From an uncultured Flavobacteriaceae bacterium (GTDB taxonomy: Bacteria; Bacteroidota; Bacteroidia; Flavobacteriales; Flavobacteriaceae), in NCBI GenBank assembly GCA_947500445.1, contig CANMSB010000004.1, positions 1-64,000 of the forward strand: a DNA stretch of 64,000 bases. Direction: 5' to 3'. The notes under the pieces are model-generated. The model searched no databases and was not told the DNA's origin. It saw only the letters and a list, made by a program, of their open reading frames with translations. A program made the position numbers and the translations under genes. This document shows, piece by piece, positions 32,926-42,336 of the stretch; position 1 is the stretch's first letter, and the number at the start of each line of letters is the position of its first letter.

Positions 32926-34362
32926 CTAAAATTGGAAATAAATAAATTGTTGTTCTTTTCCGGAATAATAGAGAATTATCCCGGTAAGCATGCAATACGC
33001 GACCCATCTACCATAAACCGGTATTTGATAGCGAATGTGTTCGACGGCATATTCCTGTTTTCTGCCTAGCCATTCAATTCCCATAAACACGGCCAAAAGC
33101 AATAGTACCTTTTTTGGAAAAACCTCGGGATAGGCAACAAGGGAACCCGAAAATATTGCTGTTATGTACGATACCGCGTGACCGACCGTATCTGCCCTAA
33201 AAAAGATCCAGGCCAAAACAGTGCTCCAAAAAGTGGCGAACATTCCCACCAATTCCCTAATCGAGGGCAGGAGCCCTTCGTTGGCAACGGTATCCATGTT
33301 TTTTCTATTGCTATTGGAAAGTAACAGTGGCAAAAAGTAAATGGCATTGAGCGCGCCCCAAACAATAAAGGTCCAGTTGGCGCCGTGCCAAAACCCGCTT
33401 ACGATAAAAATGATAAAGGTATTGCGTACCTTCATCCAGGTGCCGCCCCTACTGCCTCCCAAGGGAATGTACAGGTAGTCCCTGAACCAGGTAGAAAGCG
33501 AAATATGCCAACGCCTCCAAAACTCGGCAATATCCCTGGAAAAATAGGGGAAGGCAAAATTACGGTTCAAATGAAAACCGAACAAACGCGATGTTCCAAT
33601 GGCAATATCGGAATAACCGGAAAAGTCCCCATAAATTTGAAAGGTGAAGAACAGGGCACCGAGTACCAGCGTACTTCCCGAATACATTTCCGAATTATTA
33701 AAAATGGTATTGGCGTATTCCGCACAGGTATCCGCGATCACTATTTTTTTAAAGAGTCCCCACAATATTTGGCGAAGTCCGTCCACTGCTTTGGAATACT
33801 CGAACGTCCTTTTTTTATAAAATTGGGGCAACAGATTGGTGGCGCGCTCTATGGGACCGGCCACCAATTGTGGAAAAAAGCATACAAATGCCGCAAAGGC
33901 TACAAAATCCTTGGTAGGCGTTAATTTTTTACGATAGACATCAATGGAATAGCTTAGCGTTTGAAAGGTATAAAAGCTAATACCCACGGGCAGTATAATG
34001 TTCAAGGTGTTCGGTTGGATCGCATTGCCCAAAAAGGAGAAAGCGGTTACAAAATTTTCCAGAAAGAAGTTGTAGTATTTAAAAAAGCCCAAAAGGCCGA
34101 GATTGACCACTATACTGGTGCCTAACAGGAGCTTTCTATATTGTTCGTTGGTACATTTGACCATAGTGTTTCCCACCCGGTAATCCACAATGGTGCTGAA
34201 CAGGATCAGGGATAAAAAGGTCCAGTCCCACCAGCCATAGAAAAAGTAGCTGGCCAAAACGATGACGAAGTTCTGTAGCCTCAGATTTTTGTTTGCTAAA
34301 AACCAATAGACCCCAAAAACGATGGGTAAAAAAACAGCAAAATCGAGGGAGTTGAAAATCAT
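32926..34362 (-). CDS. MBOAT-family O-acyltransferase (AlgI-like)
   Basis: A 478-residue membrane protein with about 10-12 helices. It has the MBOAT signatures: FPQLVAGPIERATNLLPQF, GYSDIAIGTSRLFGF, WRRWHISLSTWFRDYLYIPLGG, and the catalytic-type His in SGFWHGANWTFIVWGALNA. It transfers acetyl groups through the membrane to an exported polysaccharide. The SGNH gene downstream probably completes the transfer. Confidence 0.9.
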   Translation of the reverse strand: MIFNSLDFAVFLPIVFGVYWFLANKNLRLQNFVIVLASYFFYGWWDWTFLSLILFSTIVDYRVGNTMVKCTNEQYRKLLLGTSIVVNLGLLGFFKYYNFFLENFVTAFSFLGNAIQPNTLNIILPVGISFYTFQTLSYSIDVYRKKLTPTKDFVAFAAFVCFFPQLVAGPIERATNLLPQFYKKRTFEYSKAVDGLRQILWGLFKKIVIADTCAEYANTIFNNSEMYSGSTLVLGALFFTFQIYGDFSGYSDIAIGTSRLFGFHLNRNFAFPYFSRDIAEFWRRWHISLSTWFRDYLYIPLGGSRGGTWMKVRNTFIIFIVSGFWHGANWTFIVWGALNAIYFLPLLLSNSNRKNMDTVANEGLLPSIRELVGMFATFWSTVLAWIFFRADTVGHAVSYITAIFSGSLVAYPEVFPKKVLLLLAVFMGIEWLGRKQEYAVEHIRYQIPVYGRWVAYCMLTGIILYYSGKEQQFIYFQF

Positions 34363-34365
34363 ATG

Positions 34366-35121
34366 TCAGGCTTTTACAAAAAAATGTTTTTTGATGACGT
34401 TCTTCACGTTTTGAAAAACCAGTTCCTTGCCCCATAACATCATGTTATCGCTCCAGCGCTGCGGATGAAATGTAAACATTACCCTTTCCGGAAAATGGTC
34501 GGTTATTATGGCCTCAACGATCTCCGAGGTGGTGTGGTATGTTCTTTTTTGGGAGGTTTGAACGCGATCCCGAACGCTTACGTTATGGCCGTCCCATTGT
34601 CTGCCCGTATCGGTAAGGTAGAAAACACGGTCGTAATCGATATCAAAATACGGTTCGGCAAGGATACCATATTCCCGATAATCATAAGTGTTCCAAAGGT
34701 CTTTCGAATCGTATTTGGACATAGGGCTACCATGCATACAAATGGTCGATACCGGAGCCAGTTTTCTCAGTTCGCCCAAGTTTTTTTCAAAATCCAAAAT
34801 CCCTTTTTCAAGATTCCCACCAGTGGTGCTAAGGCATTCGTAGTGATAGCCAATTTCATGGCCCAAACCTGAAATTTCCAAGATCACCTGTTCGTCCCAA
34901 CTATCGGGTACCGCCCTAAAATAATAAGTGCCCTTAATTCCGTGATCGGCCTGAATTTTAGCAAACTCCAACGAATGATGGGGCAGCAGATCAACATCGT
35001 GTCGCAGTACAATGGTCCTATTTCCGGTCGACCGCACAAAAGTGTCGAAGGTTTCAAAGGTATAACGCGCCGTAAGCAACGATCCGATGAGGGTTTTGTA
35101 TGTGGCTAAAGTAAAATCCAT
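34366..35121 (-). CDS. Polysaccharide-deacetylase-like (NodB-fold) protein
   Basis: A 251-residue protein with RHDVD (about residues 39-43) at the end of the first strand, the typical metal-binding Asp pair of NodB-fold enzymes, then GTYYFRAVP, HEIGYHYEC (His, His ligands), MHGSPMS, and late FTFHPQRW. There is no signal peptide, so it acts in the cytoplasm, probably on a lipid-linked sugar or a nucleotide sugar. Its stop lies 3 bases from the MBOAT start. Confidence 0.78.
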   Translation of the reverse strand: MDFTLATYKTLIGSLLTARYTFETFDTFVRSTGNRTIVLRHDVDLLPHHSLEFAKIQADHGIKGTYYFRAVPDSWDEQVILEISGLGHEIGYHYECLSTTGGNLEKGILDFEKNLGELRKLAPVSTICMHGSPMSKYDSKDLWNTYDYREYGILAEPYFDIDYDRVFYLTDTGRQWDGHNVSVRDRVQTSQKRTYHTTSEIVEAIITDHFPERVMFTFHPQRWSDNMMLWGKELVFQNVKNVIKKHFFVKA

Positions 35122-36189
35122 CTATTTAAAGTTGTATTGGTAATCGGGGTTTTCCATCATAATGGTTTTGCTCTCCGGGTAATTTTCAACAAACCATACC
35201 ATTAAGGCGGTAACGTCTATTTTATCGGCCAGCAGCTTTTCGCGCCTGTCCCGAAATGTTTTTTTAAAGTCTTTGGTGGCCTCTAGTTCCTGTATTTTTT
35301 CGAATACGCCCTCTTCGGACTGAAAGTTAAAAACGAGACCGTACTTTTCTTGGTCCTCGTTATAGGCCCTTCGAATGGAGTTGATGTATATTGCCGGTAT
35401 CCCCAGAACGCCCGATTCGGCCGCCATGGTGGCGCCTTCACCAACAAAGAATTCCGCTCCGGCCAATACCTCGTGCATCTGCTCCGGTGCAATTTTTATT
35501 TGATACGGACGGTACGCCTCCGGGAGTTTCCCCTCTGAAGTGATAAAAACACGATACCTTCCGGAAAGGTAGTCGATGATCTTACTTTTTTCGCCGTCCG
35601 AAATGCCACCATGTCCCTTGTCGTGCGAAGCGTTCCAGGAAACGAACCTTAGGATCACATACTTTTCATCGGACCGAAGTTTTAATATGGTGGCGGCATC
35701 TCCCTTCGGACGGAAATAGTTTGGATGCAGATAGGCCAACTCATGGTACGATCGGTATCGGATCTGTTTGGTCCCCAGATCTTCGAACAACACATCTGGC
35801 GTGAGTACCGCACCGGTAAAGGGCAAATACAGTTTCATTTGTTCCCAATTGCCCGAATCCTCTAAGGAAATGTGTGGTTTTTGAAGTACTGCCGCCGCAT
35901 GGGACGCATAGGGCGAACCATGGCTCATAAACACATCCGGTTTAAATCGAAGCCCTTGGATTACCGAGAGGAAATCGAACTTCAGCAAACCAAAAAGTTT
36001 GCCTATGGTGGTATTGAACTTGCTTCCAAAGGATTTAAACGGAAACCCCTCGGCATTCAACAGTTCGATTTCGAACTCCTTTTGCCTGCAGGTAAAAAGA
36101 AATTCGTGCCCTTTTTTCTGCATTTGTTTGGTGAAGTTTTTGAACAGATGAACATGTCCGGGATGTCCGATATCTATGAGTATTCTCAT
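35122..36189 (-). CDS. DUF354 family, GT-B-like protein
   Basis: A 355-residue protein with MRILIDIGHPGHVHLFKN at the N-terminus, a hallmark of DUF354 proteins, and a second Rossmann-like half with FFVGEGATMAAESGVLGIPAIYIN. The fold is like UDP-GlcNAc 2-epimerase or a GT-B glycosyltransferase. The exact reaction is not known. It is directly adjacent to the NodB-like gene (stop against start) and overlaps the FemAB-like gene by 4 bases. Confidence 0.8.
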   Translation of the reverse strand: MRILIDIGHPGHVHLFKNFTKQMQKKGHEFLFTCRQKEFEIELLNAEGFPFKSFGSKFNTTIGKLFGLLKFDFLSVIQGLRFKPDVFMSHGSPYASHAAAVLQKPHISLEDSGNWEQMKLYLPFTGAVLTPDVLFEDLGTKQIRYRSYHELAYLHPNYFRPKGDAATILKLRSDEKYVILRFVSWNASHDKGHGGISDGEKSKIIDYLSGRYRVFITSEGKLPEAYRPYQIKIAPEQMHEVLAGAEFFVGEGATMAAESGVLGIPAIYINSIRRAYNEDQEKYGLVFNFQSEEGVFEKIQELEATKDFKKTFRDRREKLLADKIDVTALMVWFVENYPESKTIMMENPDYQYNFK

Positions 36190-37193
36190 GTTGTTTTTTT
36201 TAGAAGTTGTACCGCTTTTTTTCCGATTTCAAACAGAACGGGCTTGGTAACGTAACAGTATCGTCCGTGTTCCACGAGGTCGCCCCCAAATTTTGATTTG
36301 AACTCCCGCACACCGTAATGCGCGTCCGGCTTGCCCGCTCCCATAAAATCGAAACGTGGAATATTGTTCTGTAGGGCATAATCCATAGCGGCCCAAGTGG
36401 CCAAAATGCTCGGGTATACATTCTTGAATTGGCCATCCTTACCGCAAACGAACCATTCGTAAATGACTTTTCCCGGTAGGATAGGGGCAACGATGCCGCC
36501 GATAATTTCGCCCTCATATTGTATCAACAAAAATTTGGCGGCATCCCGTAGCCATAGTTGTTCAAAAAAGTCAAGAGCGGGTAAGGGGGTCTTTACCTTG
36601 GTGGTATAGAGGTGTACTAAAATTGTGTAAAAGGCGGTAATTTGGTCGATGTTTCTGGCCGCAACGATGGTCGCCCCGGTAGCGATACTTTTTTTTACTT
36701 GTCGCAGTTTGCTCTTGCTCATCCGCTTTTTCATCGAGGTTTCGTCCGAACAGTCCAAATGGAAGTTCAAATGGGGATGATAGGTATAGCCGGCCTTTAC
36801 GAACGCTCGGTGATAAGGGCTATAATCGTTCAGGTTTCTGAATTCGATATAAATGACCTTTTGCTTTAATTCTTGGATGAGGTGTCGGAGTAATTCCGTG
36901 TGCTCGTCATAATCTGTTTGGTCCAAAAAAAGAGGACCGCCATAAATAATTGCCCTACTGGTAAAGTTCGATTTGATACCGCTTTCCTTTTGTATGGTCC
37001 CCGAAAGAACGGCGACGACCATATTATTTTGTCGAACGGCATAGGTAAAGGTCTCCAGTCCCGAAGCCTTAAAAAAAGCGATCGCTTCCGGGGATTGAAA
37101 AAAGTTGCCCGTAGGGGAGTTCAATAGGTTTTCCCATTCCGTTTCGGAAATGGAATGGCTGTCCGTTTCAATTTGTAGGGTAGGCTGTGTCAT
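36186..37193 (-). CDS. FemAB-like GNAT acyltransferase
   Basis: A 335-residue protein with two GNAT-like halves, as in FemAB/FemX: NFFQSPEAIAFFK, YIEFRNLNDYSPYHRAF, MSKSKLRQVKKS, and the later LIQYEGEIIGGIVAPI and DFMGAGKPDAHYGVREFKSKFG. FemAB proteins move aminoacyl groups from tRNA to peptidoglycan precursors. In exopolysaccharide loci such proteins are thought to add amino acids or acyl groups to sugars. The presence of ATP-grasp and asparagine-synthase-like genes nearby fits amino-acid decoration of the polymer (inference). Confidence 0.8.
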   Translation of the reverse strand: MTQPTLQIETDSHSISETEWENLLNSPTGNFFQSPEAIAFFKASGLETFTYAVRQNNMVVAVLSGTIQKESGIKSNFTSRAIIYGGPLFLDQTDYDEHTELLRHLIQELKQKVIYIEFRNLNDYSPYHRAFVKAGYTYHPHLNFHLDCSDETSMKKRMSKSKLRQVKKSIATGATIVAARNIDQITAFYTILVHLYTTKVKTPLPALDFFEQLWLRDAAKFLLIQYEGEIIGGIVAPILPGKVIYEWFVCGKDGQFKNVYPSILATWAAMDYALQNNIPRFDFMGAGKPDAHYGVREFKSKFGGDLVEHGRYCYVTKPVLFEIGKKAVQLLKKTT

Positions 37194-38110
37194 GCTATAC
37201 TGGTATAAATGGAGGCTAATTTTTCCGCGATAAGCGCGGAACTCAGGTGTGTTATTGTTGTTCTTCCGCTAGTTTTGGTATCGAGCCGCAGGGCGTTTTC
37301 GAGCTTTTTTGAAACATCGAAAACCGTGGCATCGGCAATAAAGCAACCTTTGGTGTTGCCGATTACCTGCCTTACATCGCCCACGTCAACGGTTACGATT
37401 TTGCAGTTACAGGCCATTGCTTCCTTGATTACGTTTGGCGATCCTTCCCACCGACTGGTGAGCAACACCACTTCCGCCGCGTTAAAGTAGGCGGGCATAA
37501 GCGCGTTGGGAACATCGTTCAAAGTATGCAGGGCAGCGGGAACATTGATATCCATGGCTTGAAAACCGTCCTTGGCGAGTTGAAAGTTTTTTTCGCTGCG
37601 CGTGGGGTTGGCGGCAAAAAGCACATGTTTTTGATCCGGATCCCAGCCGGTAACCTTTAGGGCCTTTTCTCGGGGAATGGGTTTAAACGTATTGAAATCC
37701 ACGCCGTTGGGGAGTACTTTTGCATCTTTCAGTTGAGCTGAAAGCCGCATGTCTTCCGATTTTACGATGACTTTTTTCCAAAACAGTCTTTTGAAAAATT
37801 TGATCATGTACTTTAATATCGGTGAGGCCTTTACATCACTTCCCATTAAGGATACCACCAAAGGTTTGGCGCCCGCCAAGGCCGCGGTAATGGCGCTTAG
37901 GGAGTAGTGGGCATGTACCACATCATAGGAGCCGCTCCTTAGAAAGTTTCTCAGGATGAAAATGTGTTTTAAATAGCCTTTTAAGCCTTTTCCCTTTATA
38001 GTGAAAAAAGAGATGTCATGGCCCAGCCCTTGTAAGGAGGCCCCTTGGTTACGGACGATGGGGGAAATGCCCTCGCTTGTATTTCCACTGCTAACAAAAA
38101 GAATGTTCAT
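37190..38110 (-). CDS. Glycosyltransferase family 4
   Basis: A 306-residue GT-B enzyme. The N-terminal half has a FVSSGN start and VHAHYSLSA, and the C-terminal half has VLPNGVDFNTFKP and SRWEGSPNVIKEAMACNCKIV (GT4 nucleotide-sugar-binding EGxPxxxxEA motif). It is slightly short for GT4 but both halves are present. It overlaps the FemAB-like gene by 4 bases. Confidence 0.85.
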   Translation of the reverse strand: MNILFVSSGNTSEGISPIVRNQGASLQGLGHDISFFTIKGKGLKGYLKHIFILRNFLRSGSYDVVHAHYSLSAITAALAGAKPLVVSLMGSDVKASPILKYMIKFFKRLFWKKVIVKSEDMRLSAQLKDAKVLPNGVDFNTFKPIPREKALKVTGWDPDQKHVLFAANPTRSEKNFQLAKDGFQAMDINVPAALHTLNDVPNALMPAYFNAAEVVLLTSRWEGSPNVIKEAMACNCKIVTVDVGDVRQVIGNTKGCFIADATVFDVSKKLENALRLDTKTSGRTTITHLSSALIAEKLASIYTSIA

Positions 38111-38121
38111 CGGATGTCGGT

Positions 38122-39186
38122 TTAAGAGATGCGTTTTAAATTGGGCTCTAGTACGGGAACCGCTTCGTTATGGATATGGGCCGCTATACTGTCGGCGTAG
38201 GCCTTTTCGATGTCCAGCTTTTGTCGTATAAATTCCCATTGCCCGGATGCTTTGGAGAAGTAACCATCGGAATAGGGAATACCAGCGGTACCGAAATAGA
38301 GCGATTGAAATTCGATGAGATAGAAGGCCTTGCCATCAAAGGCGATATCGATCGAGATATGGGGAACGTTCATTTTTTTAAAGATATCCAAGGCATAATC
38401 GAAAAGACCCTCCGGTGCTTCGGCTTCCAGTCCATAGAAATAGTTATCATACCCGCCTCCGCTGGCCTTTATGCCGCGCCCTTTGAGAATCGGCCGTTTG
38501 AATATGTATAGTTTCTCTCCGAAAAAGTATACCTTCCAGTCGTTTACTAGGTTGGGAATAAGCTCTTGAAGTATGAATTTTTGCCGGTACAACGACTCTC
38601 TTTTGTACCCCTTGTGCCGAAACGATCTGAGGTAATCGCGTAGGTCGCTCTTTAGGTTCCTTTTCCCGATTTCCTTTACTTTTTTTATGAGCGCGTGTTT
38701 GTTTTCGATAAGGGCGACACCCGTACCTGAGGCTCCTCCGGACGCTTTAAAGACGATCGGAAAACGAATTTCGTCCAGTTTCATTCTTAGATCTTTCAAT
38801 GACCCGAAAACCGTGGAATGCACGTTATCGGTGATGCCCAAATAGTCCCGCGTGAGCTCCATGAACACCTTATTGTTGTTCATTTTTAGATGTCGGTAAC
38901 TTGGTATTACGTTGGCTCCGGAAAGTTCCAGTGCATAAATGAGGTCTTCGATATAGGATTTGTATTGATAGCCATTATCTTCCGAGGAGGTATAAATAAT
39001 ATCCTTTCCCTTATAAAAGTTGTCCTTAAAATCGATCTCACGGAAATACCGGTATACGATATCGATGCCTAGGGCATTAAAATATTCGGACAATTTTTTT
39101 TTGTCCATCCCGCTTCTGTAAGGGGTGTCAAAATGTTTGGAACCAAATTTTGATTTATAGTCTACTAGTGCGAATACGGTTTTCAT
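38122..39186 (-). CDS. ATP-grasp ligase-like protein
   Basis: A 354-residue protein with an ATP-grasp core: FPIVFKASGGASGTGVALIEN (phosphate-binding loop), KFILQELIPN, WKVYFFGEKLYIFKRP, and HISIDIAFDGKAFYLIEFQ with the acidic metal ligands. ATP-grasp enzymes join a carboxylate to an amine or thiol through an acyl phosphate. It overlaps the asparagine-synthase-like gene by 4 bases. The substrate is unknown, and peptide-like decoration of the polysaccharide is a possibility. Confidence 0.8.
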   Translation of the reverse strand: MKTVFALVDYKSKFGSKHFDTPYRSGMDKKKLSEYFNALGIDIVYRYFREIDFKDNFYKGKDIIYTSSEDNGYQYKSYIEDLIYALELSGANVIPSYRHLKMNNNKVFMELTRDYLGITDNVHSTVFGSLKDLRMKLDEIRFPIVFKASGGASGTGVALIENKHALIKKVKEIGKRNLKSDLRDYLRSFRHKGYKRESLYRQKFILQELIPNLVNDWKVYFFGEKLYIFKRPILKGRGIKASGGGYDNYFYGLEAEAPEGLFDYALDIFKKMNVPHISIDIAFDGKAFYLIEFQSLYFGTAGIPYSDGYFSKASGQWEFIRQKLDIEKAYADSIAAHIHNEAVPVLEPNLKRIS

Positions 39187-40916
39187 GCGCTTTGGAGTTT
39201 TAGGTTCGTTTTTTTTGTTCGGATGTTGTATACTATGGCCAAGCTCATGAGCAGCATGTCCCGCTCTTTTTCCGGGGTAAAATCCGAGAGGTCGGCCAAT
39301 CGTTTTTTAAGTTCCATGGTATTGAATAAGGTGGTTTCGTTTAAGAGGTCCATGAGGGTCGCCTTGTTTTGTCGGATGCCCGAAACGATACCCAGGTTAT
39401 CCAAATAGGTTTTGTTCACCTTTCGTTGAAGTCGTTTTTTAAAGAAGGGCAAAATGATGTTTATGCGATACAGCGGATTACTGACGTCTCGGGGGGTATA
39501 GCCCTTTCCTGTTTTTTGACGGTAAATGGTACGGTTCGTTTTTCCGATGATATCGGCGTAAATGAGCTGTCCCTTGATCCGTTTTAAAGGGTTGTTGGTA
39601 AAAAAGTCGTTATTGGCTCCGGCGTATTTGGATCCGAGCAATGCGGTAACGAAATCAAAATCCAGAAATGGCGTTCTGATATGCAGTTGCTGCCGCTGGG
39701 CCGCTACCCATTGTCCAAAAAACTTTCGGAATATTTCTTCAAAAACGACCGTATAAAACTTTTGATTTAAGGAGATATCCTGTGGGAGTCCAGCCTTAAA
39801 AGCAACGATTTCTTCCACAAGTTCGTCCAGTTCCGTTTCAAATTCTTGTCGGTGTAGGGCAACCAGGGTTTTTGATTGTTTTAACTGTGTTCGCAGTACG
39901 CTATCGTTATCACATTTAAAAATATCGATCATGGCCTGTGAGGTTACGGCACCAGGGGAATGTAGCGCCCTAAAAAGTTCACTACCACAGATACCCGATA
40001 ACAGGTATTTCGATTTTTTCGCAATGGCCTTGGCACTGTACGGGAAATGTGCATATATAAATCCGTTTCCAATACCGTTGGCGTTGGTAAAGTCATAGGC
40101 GTTTTTAAGGTAGCCGCTGTTGCAATACTCGGGTGCGCCCAAATCAAAATAGCGGTATGGGATTCCCAAGGCCATGGCATTTTTTTGTGGGATGCTGACG
40201 TCATCGTTTTCTGGCCTGCCAAAGGAAAAGGTAGCGAAGTTCTTTTGGTGGTAGTGCGCACAGCTCACTAGGGTCCTTCCATCAAAACCACTGGTAAAAG
40301 CAATATCAAAGTGGGTGTCCGGAAAATAGGATTTGGAGGTCTCTATGAACAGTTCGCTTAGTTGACTCGCGGTTTTTGGCTTTGCCGTTCCCTTAAAGAA
40401 GTCGGTAATCTCAAAATGTTTTAAAACGCTCAGCGTGCCATGTTGTAACTGTACAAAACTGTTGCTGGGTAACAATTGTATTTCCTGGTATTTGGTTCTA
40501 TTGAAAAGGCCGTAATTGAAAAGCAGTTGCTCTAGAATAAACTTTTTATCCAGGCGCAAGGGATAGGGGGCCAGTTCTTCGATCCATGAAAAGGAGGAGC
40601 TGATCTGTTTTTTATCCCGTGACATGTAAATGGGAAGTATGCTAAAAAAACTAGTAAAGACGGTGATGGTAGAACCCGCTATGACGATAATGTGAAAATT
40701 GCCCTTCAGTTTGGGGATATCCTTATCTTTTGTTTGGAAGAGCGTTTCCTTTGGGGCAATCAGATCTCCAAAAACAAAATACTCTTTTCCGTTTTTTTGA
40801 AAATGGGAGTAGTCATCGTTTTTGATGAGCACGTTCCATTCTTTCGAAAGCACTATAGTATGCCCAACGGTGGACCGCTGTGGTGTTTGGCTATGTAGTA
40901 ATATAAATTCGTTCAT
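39183..40916 (-). CDS. Asparagine-synthase-like protein without glutaminase cysteine
   Basis: Start taken at MNEFILLHSQ (40916); the longer frame enters the upstream leader. The protein (577 residues) has the AsnB layout, but the N-terminal domain lacks Cys2, so glutamine cannot be used in the normal way. The synthase domain has the PP-loop FDIAFTSGFDGRTL in place of SGGxDS. The C-terminal part ends with basic residues. AsnB-like genes without glutaminase are seen in exopolysaccharide loci, where they probably form an amide on a uronic acid or a similar bond. Confidence 0.8.
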   Translation of the reverse strand: MNEFILLHSQTPQRSTVGHTIVLSKEWNVLIKNDDYSHFQKNGKEYFVFGDLIAPKETLFQTKDKDIPKLKGNFHIIVIAGSTITVFTSFFSILPIYMSRDKKQISSSFSWIEELAPYPLRLDKKFILEQLLFNYGLFNRTKYQEIQLLPSNSFVQLQHGTLSVLKHFEITDFFKGTAKPKTASQLSELFIETSKSYFPDTHFDIAFTSGFDGRTLVSCAHYHQKNFATFSFGRPENDDVSIPQKNAMALGIPYRYFDLGAPEYCNSGYLKNAYDFTNANGIGNGFIYAHFPYSAKAIAKKSKYLLSGICGSELFRALHSPGAVTSQAMIDIFKCDNDSVLRTQLKQSKTLVALHRQEFETELDELVEEIVAFKAGLPQDISLNQKFYTVVFEEIFRKFFGQWVAAQRQQLHIRTPFLDFDFVTALLGSKYAGANNDFFTNNPLKRIKGQLIYADIIGKTNRTIYRQKTGKGYTPRDVSNPLYRINIILPFFKKRLQRKVNKTYLDNLGIVSGIRQNKATLMDLLNETTLFNTMELKKRLADLSDFTPEKERDMLLMSLAIVYNIRTKKTNLKLQSA

Positions 40917-40926
40917 GGTTTGCTTT

Positions 40927-42336
40927 TTAAAAAAGACCTCTGTTCGATAGTTTAAACATGTTCCACGCCAGGATGGCAAAAAAAATAAAGCCCAGGTATA
41001 CGAACCAATGCTTTTCTTTTTGGTGGTAATCCACGGCTATACCGTCCGACATGAAAACGATCAGGAAGGGAAGGGCCAAAATTTGGAAACGATCTTGAAA
41101 TGATATTCCCGAAACGGCTAAGATCATGATGTACAGCACGGCAAAGCTGGCGGGAAATATGGCCGTTGCCTTTCGGAACTTTATAAAACGGAACAACCCT
41201 ATAAAAACGAAAAAGTACATGATGTTCCGCACGATCTCGTTTTGAAAATGGGCATAGATACCCAACTGCCGTTCTTCAAAGTCCAACAAAGAGGGAAACG
41301 GGGTAATGATCGCTCCCGAGATCAACAAGGGCGACACTAATGCCGCAGTGTAGTTGATGCCCCTGTCTTTGGAAGCTTTGTCCAGTTCGTTTCCAAACTG
41401 CTCCGAACTGGCTTCTATGGCAGATTCAATATGCTTGTCCATCGAAAGTTCATACGTGATGAACAAGCTTCCGAAAATCAAGATCAGGGTAATAAAACTG
41501 GCAAACACCCGATAATTTTTATTCCGGGTCCTGTAAAATACGATCTGTAACAAAACACAACCGACCAAAAGGGGCACCAAAACGGTCCTAAAAAAGAAAA
41601 TGGAACCAAAAAGCAACAGAACCATTAAGGTATTGACAATCCTAAAGGCGCTTGTTTTTATGATTTTTGTACAGTAATAGCCAATATTGGCTATAAGAAA
41701 AATGAGTAATGTTTCCTTTAGCAACATACCGGTAAACCATAATAACGGAGGCATTAACATGGTGAGTATTCCCGCTATCCTGGCCTGTTTTTCGCCATAA
41801 GCGAATTGGGTGATCTGGTAGATGCGAAGTACCGTAACACTTCCAAGAATAGCATTTAAGATTTTGACAGCGGTTACGCTTTTGCCGAATATGGTATAGA
41901 TAAACCCGATACACAACGAAAACCCATAATCGGCCTCGCTCTTCCAAAAATGGGATAGCGCTTGAAACACATTTCTATTCTGATCGAGGGCGTCCGCTAC
42001 GATTACTCCGGAGTAATGATAGTTCCATGCATCCGAGGCGGCAATTTCAAAGGGTAGGTTGGCCGGGTCGTATTCCATTGTCAGTACGTACATGGCGGCA
42101 ACGGCAAGTAGTCGGTACATTAAGCTATGGAAGAAAAGCCTCGTTGCGAAATCGCTTCTATTTTTCCAACCGTTCACATAGGCCCTGACCCCCAAAAAGA
42201 AAAAGAGTACCGTGGCAAAGCCGACCAATAGTATGGGTAAGGGCATAATGTAATTCGGAAAGAAAACAATATGGCACAACAACACCGCAAGGGTGAAAAA
42301 AAGGGCGATCTGTGTATGTCTCTTACTCCAGGCCAT
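40927..42336 (-). CDS. Multi-pass membrane protein, polymerase or GT-C-like
   Basis: Start taken at MAWSKRHTQIALFF (42336), which overlaps the upstream GT4 gene by 14 bases; a longer frame (to 42402) is less likely. The 469-residue protein has about 10-12 membrane helices and a periplasmic acidic loop after the second or third helix (EYDPANLPFEIAASDAWNYHYSG). It has no O-antigen ligase motif. Position beside the flippase and GT genes makes it the best candidate for the repeat-unit polymerase (Wzy), although a GT-C mannosyltransferase-like enzyme is the alternative. Confidence 0.65.
   Translation of the reverse strand: MAWSKRHTQIALFFTLAVLLCHIVFFPNYIMPLPILLVGFATVLFFFLGVRAYVNGWKNRSDFATRLFFHSLMYRLLAVAAMYVLTMEYDPANLPFEIAASDAWNYHYSGVIVADALDQNRNVFQALSHFWKSEADYGFSLCIGFIYTIFGKSVTAVKILNAILGSVTVLRIYQITQFAYGEKQARIAGILTMLMPPLLWFTGMLLKETLLIFLIANIGYYCTKIIKTSAFRIVNTLMVLLLFGSIFFFRTVLVPLLVGCVLLQIVFYRTRNKNYRVFASFITLILIFGSLFITYELSMDKHIESAIEASSEQFGNELDKASKDRGINYTAALVSPLLISGAIITPFPSLLDFEERQLGIYAHFQNEIVRNIMYFFVFIGLFRFIKFRKATAIFPASFAVLYIMILAVSGISFQDRFQILALPFLIVFMSDGIAVDYHQKEKHWFVYLGFIFFAILAWNMFKLSNRGLF

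Noticed and set aside
39183-40979. Longer start of the asparagine-synthase-like protein
   Set aside because: The additional 21 residues are unlike the family. MNEFILLHS at 40916 fits the normal beginning.
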